A model generated the notes under the pieces. It was given only the letters and a program-made list of their open reading frames with translations, was not told the DNA's origin and did not search any database. Below are positions 55,999 through 64,000 of a DNA stretch of 64,000 nt, one piece after another. Position numbers and translations under genes: made by a program. Location: assembly GCA_038087015.1 (NCBI GenBank), contig JASBNA010000009.1:186001-250000 (forward strand), read 5' to 3'. Numbering within the stretch: position 1 is the first letter of the stretch; every line of letters begins with the position of its first letter. The stretch is from Cerrena zonata (lineage: Eukaryota; Basidiomycota; Agaricomycetes; Polyporales; Cerrenaceae).

Positions 55999-57149
55999 AT
56001 GCAAGCAAACAACATCACCCCCACCCTGTCCGCCACCAAGCCTGTGGTGAAGAACAACTTCTTCACCCGGATGATTGAGAAGATCAAGGGTCGCAAGGTC
56101 AAGAAGCCCTGTACGCCGTCTTTCGACCTCGACCTTGAGGCCGGCGAGAAGGAGGCTGCAAAGAAGCCCAGCTTCTGGAAGCGTTTCAAACAGGTAACGT
56201 ATTCGTCTCTTGACTCTCAACGTTGTAGGATCAAGATGGCTGACAGGGCGGTGCTGTTAACAGTGCTTCAACAGGACATTCTCCAAGAAGTCCGTGAAGC
56301 CATGCCAAGAGCCCGTCACTCCGATTCAGGCTCGGCTGCCACTCCAGATGCCCGTGGATGATGTGCCCTCTGCAGCCCTCAAGGAGCAACCCACTGCTGA
56401 TGAGTTTGTTCGTGTCAGCCCTAGCCCCAGCCTCGACGGAGGCTGCCCGCCAAATCATGGTGTCCTCAGGCCTCTTCTCTGATGCTCTCTTCGACGAAGA
56501 GGATGACTATGACTATGAGGATGAGAATGACGAGGACAACATTCCCTTCGACCCCTCCTTACCCACCGACAAGGAGGACAGGGAGGACAGGGAGTTCACA
56601 GCCGAGAAGTCATACCCAGTGATCGAGACGGTGCGCGTTGCCATCCCCGAGGCGCAATGTGCAGTCGTCGAATACTGGGAGGAGGCCATTCCCGAGGCAT
56701 GCTCAGCCGTCATTGAAATCTGGCCTGCCGCTGCCGAGGCTGCCGAGGACATCAAAGGCACCACCGACGTTGCATGCGACACCATCGCTACTCAAGAGGA
56801 GTCCCAAGTCGCTGTTGCCGACATCGTTGTCGAAGAGTACTACACCACTACGGAGGTCACTGTCAACCCTGCAGAGATCAGCCTTGGCCTGTTCGTCCTC
56901 AAGAACCTGGACTACCTGCTCCCTCCTGTGCTCTCTGACTCTGCACCTGAGCCCGCTGCTGCTTGTGCTGGTCCTCTCGTGCGCAAGTCTGCGCTCGCTG
57001 CTCCTCTCCGTCGCCGATCGGTGAATGTCGCCAAGGTGAACTGCGAGGGCATCAAGCGTACCTCTCGTGTCTCCCGCGTCGGCCGCCCCACCCGCCGAGG
57101 CAAGGAGAATGCCTGTCCTGCTGGTCTCCTCTCTGCGATCTCGGAGTAA
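55999..57149 (+). CDS. protein of unknown function, acidic centre and basic ends, one frameshift
   Basis: Not recognised. Exons 55999-56193 and 56264-57149 total 1081 nt, one more than a multiple of three. The N-terminal exon is basic (FFTRMIEKIKGRKVKKP). After the intron the frame reads FSKKSVKPC and DDVPSAALKEQPTADEFVRV. Near 56438 (GACGGAGG) it shifts by one base and continues as AARQIMVSSGLFSDALFDEE. A strongly acidic stretch follows (DDYDYEDENDEDN), then several Ala/Glu-rich semi-repeats (PEAQCAVVEYWEEAIPEAC), NLDYLLPPVLSD, and a basic end (RTSRVSRVGRPTRRGKE). Codons in this gene strongly favour C- or G-ending forms, unlike most neighbours, suggesting high expression. Corrected length is about 359 residues. 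Confidence 0.65.
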
Positions 57150-58868
57150 CTCTTCCTGCTGCACTCGTCTTACTCGCTTCTTTCCTTCTCTCAAGACTGG
57201 ACCCACCATCTCTCTATCATATCTTGCCCTTTGTTTGTTTGCTTGATCTATCGTGTCTGCTTCGTCTATCTGCTCTACTATCGCTAATACTGCCTTGTCG
57301 GATCCTCAAGTCCAACGCCTAGTGTCTGTCCTGCACTTTTGCGGTCATCCGACATCGCTCCACCCTTCCCAGTGCTCTCGTCTGTCGCATTGCTATACAC
57401 CCTTTGGATGGATAAAGACACCATACTCGGACTAGACCGAAGACACGGTCATACTTCTCTGCGACTCCTCTGTGTAATTGACAACACACGCTGCATCACC
57501 TCGATGCCTTTTTCTTTACTCACGGCTACACCCCGTGCACTTATCCGACCACGAGCCCCGGCTGGCTCTCTCTCTCTTGGCGTCTCTCATTGACAATGGA
57601 CTATTCTGTGGATTGGAGGCTGGATGCTTCGGCTAGTGTGTCCATCGACACAGTGAGTCTCCTTTTTTATTTATCTCTGATGAGTTGAGCTAATGTCCAT
57701 TGTGTAGTGTCCCAGCCCCATCGCGAAGCTCTGATAACCCGAGCCTTCAGAGCTTGACTGTCTGACATGAAACGGACGGTCGCTCTGCTGTACGCACCAC
57801 TGATATACCCATTGTCGCACTCACACTCGCCCTGGTACTATTGTACTCCCCGATCCCCTACTGGCATTTCTCCCCCTTCCCTCTCCCCTCATCCGGATCT
57901 CTTCTTGACCTGCGAATATGGAGCTACGGTCATTCAAGACTATCGTATTACTTCAAGACCCGCTGGCTCATAGCTGCGACGTATGAGTCTCTTTTCCTTT
58001 CCCCATGTTCCTCTCTTTTGGAACCCCCTCACCCCCGCCTCTGCCTGTATCGGAGATGTGCAGCTTGGATGTGCGGTGAACTTCAACGGTCTGTCCCATC
58101 GGCCTAGTTCCCCCTTCCAGCTGCGGTACTGTAGTATGCAAGCTGCTTGCATGAGGTGAGCGACCCTTCCTACTAACACCTCCCTTCATGTGCTGATGAT
58201 ATTGCTGTCTAGTGTATATGAGCTGATTCTGAGCGAGCGAGCGACTGCTGTTGGTGGTGTGGTCGTGATAAGTGTGTTGGTTGTGTCCGTGTGGACTGGA
58301 TGAGGTATTCTTGGTGTATGGAGACATGTTGGTGATTATATAGTCAAGTCGCACTCGAGTGTGGACGTATGTTTGTCTCTACTTCCGATCTATGGATCTC
58401 TTTGACCATCCACTTTCTTGCTTGTGTGAGACCCAACTGCGACACTTGCCAAAACGGGCTATAAAAATAAAGAAGGTGAATAACAAAACACTATAGTTTT
58501 TGGCACGGATGAAATGGAACGGTTTGGAGTGTTCTAGATGCTTCTAGCACCTAAGGTTTTCTGTTATATATTAATCGTTCCGTGCATTTCTAAAGTTAGA
58601 ATTTAGAAATACTATGTCAGGTTCGCATAATTCGCACTCAAATAATTATATCCGTATCAGGGATCGTTGCAGAAACAATATTATACGACTCGAGTGCTTA
58701 TAAGGACCTTTCCCTGCTCTTGAATGTGCCATATGTCTCCAAACTTCTGTGGATGGCCTTGTGGATCCCTAAGCGAGGCAACCACGTAACTTGCCTAAAC
58801 CGTGACCGTCTTTCGGCGATCATTCGATCTCCATAACTCTGTGGCAAGCGCTCCCCTTCATCATAACG
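57150..58868. other. intergenic, long pyrimidine-rich 3' flank
   Basis: About 1.7 kb between two plus-strand genes. The first half is rich in C and T on the plus strand. Short frames on both strands lack family features or coherent splicing. I see no RNA gene. Confidence 0.4.
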
Positions 58869-59614
58869 ATGTCGACAACCACATTGGAACCTTCAAAGTG
58901 AGCCATACCTTTCCTCTGGGATATTGATGTGATGACTTTATATTCTGCATGATAGATGGAAGCATCTTCCCCCTCCTCCTGGATTCGCCCAGAATCCTGT
59001 CACGGTATGTCGAATAACACTCTACTTTGCTGGGTGATTCCATGAATGTTTCATAGACTTCCAAGACTTCGGCAAAGTCCAAACCTGAAAGCTCATCGTC
59101 GTATGCTGCGCTGAAGGAGAAGCGAGCCTGGGATATGGCTATTTCGCCTGCGAAGAGTCTCCCGATGCAGGCGTTCATGTTATACATGTCAGGTGGCGGC
59201 GTGCAGATATTCAGTATGGGTATTGTGTTCATGCTGCTGTCGAGTCCCTTCAAGAACGTGGCGGGTATTAACACCGGTAATTCCCTCACCGAACTTTGTT
59301 TAACGCGCTGTGCTCAGCGAAATATTCACTAGCGTTTGCACCATTTGCACCAACTTCTGAGAAGAATGCTACGCCAATCGACGCGAAGGCTTTGACGACG
59401 TTGCCCTTGCAAAAGATTGTATATCTCATCTGCAACCTACTCACACTGGCACTTGGTCTTTGGAAATGTCGGTCGATGGGATTGTTGCCTACGGGTACAG
59501 GGGACTGGTTAGCTTTTGAAACGAGGGGCCCTGTGAGTAATTTACACGCCTAACATTAATGCGTTCTAATTCAATACACGTCTTTCATAGCCACCAGAAC
59601 TCGTTCTATTGTAA
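58869..59614 (+). CDS. EMC4: ER membrane protein complex subunit 4
   Basis: Subunit of the ER membrane insertase EMC, which inserts tail-anchored and multipass proteins. Exons 58869-58897, 58956-59004, 59057-59276, 59333-59532 and 59591-59614 give 173 residues. The signature is strong: [38 protein letters not shown], a Pro/Ala linker with [10 protein letters not shown], then [19 protein letters not shown] and [16 protein letters not shown]. Two hydrophobic pairs lie at about residues 65-110 and 130-150. A competing minus-strand frame over 58861-59289 is a shadow. Confidence 0.93.
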
Positions 59615-59847
59615 TATTGTCTATCCAAATTGTGGTATATTCTACTTAGATTGTGGGGAATAATTATCTGTTAGCAATCGCCGCATGCCGCGTTGGCAGT
59701 TGGATGTTCAGAGCACCCTTTTACAGGTTCCCGGAAGGAAGTACTAATTGACCTAGTGCCAGTACTATACAGGTTGTTTCCAGAGGACAAGTTGATAGGT
59801 CTCCAGACCACAAACGTCAGTCCGTCGGGACGGCCAAGCGCTCAAGT

Positions 59848-61661
59848 CTATGCCTTCGATGACGAGACCCTAGCTTTGATCCATTCCTTTCCAGCCTTCT
59901 TAATCAAAGCTCGTCTTGCGAAGCCCGACATATCGATATACACCAACACTACGTTCTTGGCAGCCTGTGTCGAAGCATGCGTATTTGAGCCCGCTTGTGA
60001 GCCGTACCTAAAGCATTTTCATCAGTTGAGACGAACCTCTGAGTTAATGAAATTGACTAACTTGTGCCCTACGACGGCGGTCAGGTTTTGGCTACCCGCT
60101 TCAAATAGCCTCGTTGCTGAATCGTCCAGTGTGGCGAGTACCAAATTCGCACCAATAGCAACCTTGTGATAAATTCTCAATGGTTTCCGCTTACCATCTA
60201 CAGGTGGAGGCGATGGGCTTGCCGGAGATGTGGGCGAACTATTTCCCGATACATTAAGGTTTCGGGGAGGTAGGGGAGGAGCAGGGTTCATAGGGTTCGG
60301 CAGATTGGCTCTAGACTTGGACGAGTATACTTTGTAATCGCGGACTGGGATAGGTGGAGCCTGACTTTGAGGCGGGACTGGTGACGGCGATTTGGCCTTA
60401 CCACCAACTGCGCGTCTGATGATATCTGCTACTAGGTCGGATGTTCGAGCACTCGCCTTGGCTGCCTGACCAGTCCATGCGTGTGCCTTGCTGAGATACG
60501 GATGAGGTGTCGCGGAAGTGGGTGTTGACGGGGGCCGAGGGGACGACGCACCGGGGCTAGATACAGGTGACTTCGGCGGTGGAGGAGAATATGGCTTTGA
60601 ATGAGAGATGTAATACTTTGATGCGGCAGTTACGCCGTAAGCCACGAGAGAAGTGGATCCCGAAATAGCTTGACTAAAGTCATATAGGTCACCATCCGTA
60701 CAAGGAATAAATGCATATTCCCAACCTACCTCATCAAGTGAGCACTTTTCGTGACCCAGTCCTCTTCTTCAGGTGGAACACCTCTCACAAAAATCTCCCT
60801 TGCTTCTAACAGATCAGGGGTGACCTCTGTAAGCGGTTTTGCACCGGTATACGCATCATAAACGTCCGGGGGTAATTCCAACACGACAGGACCAGCATTG
60901 TGTTGTCCAATTGCACTTGAGCCGGATACAGAGGGGTCTTCCTTAATAGCCGTAGTACCAGTAGCAACTTGTCCTAGTACTTCCCCACTTGCTTGGTCCA
61001 TCAACACGAGGTGACCTCGCAGTTCAGGATTATCGACATGTTTGCCTTCTTGAACCTTCGTGCCCACGGAGTCTTCTTCGTTATCATAGATATAAGGCGG
61101 AGCCGAAGCTGTATTAACATTTGAGGACGGAGAGATGGGAGACGGAGGGATCTCGGAATTTGCAGAGCTTTCATACTCCCAACGGAAATCAGCGTATTGG
61201 GTAAGGATATGATCGAAAGTCTCAATATCTCCGGCCACGCTATCCGAATGCTTTGACTCTGAAAGGGAAGGGAGAGTCAAGGTAACTGGAGTACCGCTCT
61301 CTGCACTTCCTTTGGAAACAAAGCTGTATATCCGTCTACCATCTTGGCAGATGATGAGATTGATAGGAATAACCGGGTCCAGGGGGAAGGCGTGTTCGTT
61401 CAGGTGTAGAACCAAGTATACAGATCGATTGAGATTACGGGACTTGTCATCTCCCACCAGTCCTTCTTCGGCTAAGTGTGCACATCGTTGTTAAAGCGTG
61501 TTTGGTTCAGAAAGGCAAGTGAGGATATATTAGAAGGAAACTATACCTAGAGATGTTTCAGTTGACTCAAGCGAGAGCTGGCCTGTCTCCTCGTGTAGGA
61601 CTAGACGTAAGATAACATCAGGAATAGTGAGTATGGTGTATGAGTTTATTTGAGAGGACAT
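59848..61661 (-). CDS. senescence/spartin-domain protein
   Basis: Exons 61661-61547, 61471-60730, 60673-60062 and 60007-59848 give 542 residues. The N-terminal half (YTILTIPDVILRLVLHEETG, VYLVLHLNEHAFPLDP, RIYSFVSKGSAESGTPVTL) matches fungal members. The C-terminal senescence domain begins around LVAYGVTAASKYY and has IYHKVAIGANLVLATLDDSA, RLFEAGSQNLTAVVGHKYG, NVVLVYIDMSGFARRALIKKA and GKEWIKA. A Pro-rich linker (SPPPPKSPVSSPGASSPRPP) lies inside it. Plant and animal relatives act at lipid droplets or endosomal membranes; the fungal role is not known. Without the last intron the frame would end at 60022, cutting off the family's conserved end, so the spliced form is preferred. Confidence 0.88.
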
Positions 61662-62562
61662 TTGTTCGGTGGATCGGATGTGGTGGTACAGGTAAGAAAT
61701 GAGCAGAGGGTTGCCCCGTCTCTGTCTTGGATCGTGGTGCCAAGACTGTGGAGATCTCCACTTTTAGAACAGGCACGTCCCATATTATTTTCGTCATTCC
61801 AGCCCGCTCATTAGTATCGTCGGTTGTGGACAACGTAAGTATTCGACGTTCACATTTTATTTACTTTGCAACCATCGAGTCAGTCACTGATGTCATAGTT
61901 GTGACATATGGGCAAACTTAGCGCCATTGGTTACTTGTTCCTGAGTTCTGGCAAAGAATGATGCTCGGTCTTGCTCAGTCAATACGAGCTATGCTTAATA
62001 GAAGTGTTTCTTTCGCAAGACGGTTAAAGCTTTATAGGCTTGAAAGGTTGTATTGTACTAACTACCACACGGTGGTGAACAAAGTTCCTATCTATAATCT
62101 AATCTGACAAAAGTTTGACGCCATCGGCTTGCTAATCTAGTACCCTCACTCTCTGAGCTTGTGACAACTATCTAGTATTTCGCAGCCCTGCACAGAATTC
62201 TTTCAACGATCCGCTTCGAGTCGGATACGAAGATAGGGATATTCCAAAAAGACCCTGTGTTCAGTTCATCGGATAAATAGGTCGAGACATAAACAGGGTA
62301 TGTAAATTTACAATGCATACGTCGCAAGGCTTCAAGGTTTCATCGATATACTACATACTAGCAGGAACAAGCTGCCAATCATCGGTGATCACCCTAGAAA
62401 ATACCTACATCCGGGAATTGAAGCTACGCAATCGATTGGCAATTTGGGCAGTGTAACGGAGCATATTCAGAGTCCTGCCTTTTTTGTGATTGTCAGATTG
62501 CTAGGCTGTGTTACGTGACTTTTGCACATACTCTAGATCTTAATATAAGCCCGAGTTAGCAC
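61662..62562. other. intergenic
   Basis: Divergent promoter region, about 0.9 kb. A TATATAAGC-type element lies about 20 bases before the next gene's first ATG, which favours a start further downstream. No other gene is supported. Confidence 0.4.
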
Positions 62563-64000
62563 ATGCACCAGGGTCCTCTCCGTATATCTGGCTTGCACCC
62601 CGCCAAATTATTTAAAGCCAGGATACCGGTCTCTCATTACTCCTCCTACGCCCAGAGCCCAGATCTTCTGTCCTTGGGACTTATTTCCAGACCATTATCA
62701 TCTAGAGCACGCAGTTCCTCAAGTATTAGATACCCATCATCTACATCTTTACTTAGACGTTCGCTGGCAACAACCCAAACTCCACAGATGCCTTCACCCA
62801 CCCCTTGGACGCCAGGAAAATACCCTCAGGCTCGTATCTCGGATCACACTGACGTTTACAAGAGCAAGAAGTCAGGTACCGTCACTGTCAGCGATCCATA
62901 TGAATGGCTTGAGCACGACACTCCCGAACGCGAGACATGGATCAACGCACAGGCCGACTTCACAGAAGAGTACTTGACGCAGAATCCAGACAGGAAGATC
63001 CTCGAGGACGAAATAAGGAAGAACACTGATTATGCCAAGGTAACTATAATATTTATTATTCTATCGCTATTAATGTTGACGAAACGCGATTATCCCATAG
63101 TTCTCGTCTCCAAGCTTGAAAGAGGATAACAAGTGGTACTGGTACTACAACACTGGGCTCCAGGCTCAGTCTGGTCAGTTATTTTGATCTTCGTGACACG
63201 AGTTCAGAGTGCGCTGACACGCGTTTTTGTCTCAGTCATCTACCGCTCTAAAGACAGCACCCTGCCCGACTTTTCAAAAGAGGACGGTCCGGGTGGAGAG
63301 ATCTTCTTCGACGTATGACGTTTAGTCCCATTAGGAGTACTGAGTATGAACTCAATTTCCGAATTTTAGCCAAACCTGCTCGCAGACGATGGCACTGCTG
63401 CTCTTTCTGCAACCGCTTTCTCCAAATCGGGAGAGTATTTCGCGTATGGTATCTCCCGCTCTGTAAGTACACCTCCCATATAATCTCACCATCACAATTT
63501 ACATTGACGAAACAAATGACAGGGAAGTGACTTTTACACTGTCTACGTCCGCCCCACTTCCTCACCTTTAGCTCCCGTTGATGGTCAGAAGGTGTCACAC
63601 GACACTGGTCGTTTGACAGACGAAGTACGCTTCGTCAAGTTTTCGAGCATCACTTGGACACATGATTCGAAGGGGTTCTTCTATCAGGTATCTCCTCTTT
63701 ATTTCCCCGCTTGTAGTGAACCCTAATGTTTCCCCTGTAGAGGTTCCCAGATAGAGAATCCCATGGCTCCGCCAATGAAGACAAAGCCGGTACGGAAACC
63801 CAAAGTGACAAGGACGCCCTGTTGTACTATCATCGCGTCGGAACCCCACAGTGTATGCACACCTTCCATGCGTGATCTTTAATCTCTCTTTCTGATCGCC
63901 GAATCTGAACCAGCGGATGATGTTTTGGTACACCGAGACCCCCAGAATCCGGAATGGATGTGGGGAGCCGGAATCTCAGAGGTCGATGGCAAATACCTTA
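62563..64000 (+). CDS. prolyl oligopeptidase (S9A), 5' part
   Basis: Cleaves short peptides after proline. Read exons are 62563-63039, 63101-63173, 63236-63312, 63370-63462, 63523-63687, 63741-63852 and 63914 to beyond the window; all phases agree. From residue 76 the enzyme is typical: [89 protein letters not shown] and [18 protein letters not shown]. This covers the N-terminal cap and the first beta-propeller blades. The Ser-Asp-His catalytic domain lies beyond the end. A Ser/Arg-rich extension of ~75 residues before Met-Pro-Ser-Pro could be an organelle leader or upstream UTR; Met at 62788 is the conventional start. It cannot be classed as housekeeping or peptide-macrocyclising type from this fragment. 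Confidence 0.92.

Noticed and set aside
58861..59289. 143-codon open frame on the minus strand
   Set aside because: It overlaps the plus-strand EMC4 gene, whose spliced frame shows strong family motifs. The minus frame has no start context or family match.
59693..60169. 159-codon plus-strand frame
   Set aside because: It lies antisense to the last two exons of the senescence-domain gene, whose spliced protein ends with recognisable family residues.

Overview
This window is nuclear DNA of a filamentous basidiomycete, almost certainly an agaricomycete. Genes are dense, lie on both strands and are cut by many 45-70 nt GT-AG introns. Several families restricted to or typical of Basidiomycota appear: DUF6593, DUF6535, F-box genes beside P450s, and a small YNDGKG-type protein. 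No rRNA, tRNA, transposase or CRISPR could be supported. Exon borders were read by eye from splice signals, reading-frame continuity and family resemblance; no alignment was run.

1-11 kb holds housekeeping genes: an SLC41-type Mg2+ transporter (5' part only), SAGA subunit ADA3, glutamate 5-kinase, PRPP synthetase, a DUF6593 protein and the DNA glycosylase NTH. 12-16 kb holds the most unusual locus: two tandem paralogous genes for secreted internally repetitive proteins with dibasic sites and short amphipathic segments. They share promoter elements, a 5'-UTR intron position, a signal peptide start and the same last seven residues. 17.8 kb has a possible 43-residue secreted peptide built from micro-exons.

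18.7-23 kb holds the NatC subunit NAA35/MAK10, divergent from a mitochondrial tryptophanyl-tRNA synthetase. 23-26.7 kb holds two related P450-like genes, one without a recognisable haem cysteine. 28-35 kb holds an unrecognised protein, a secreted Pro/Lys-rich protein, the diphthamide J-protein DPH4, an aryl-alcohol-dehydrogenase-type aldo/keto reductase and a DUF6535 membrane protein. 35.5-40 kb holds the mitochondrial helicase SUV3, divergent from mitoribosomal protein mS33, then a YEA4-type nucleotide-sugar transporter.

40.6-50.3 kb is a duplicated block: F-box, P450, RanGAP, P450 relic, F-box, P450. The two complete P450s have identical lengths for 12 consecutive exons, including 14 and 8 nt micro-exons. 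51-64 kb holds a YNDGKG-type protein, splicing factor CWC22, an acidic-to-basic unknown protein, EMC4, a senescence/spartin-domain protein, and the 5' part of a prolyl oligopeptidase gene cut by the window end.

Four otherwise well-formed genes carry one or more apparent single-base frameshifts (ADA3, the second repeat protein, one P450, the 56 kb unknown). These are either real lesions or assembly indels, and should be resolved before any protein is taken at face value.
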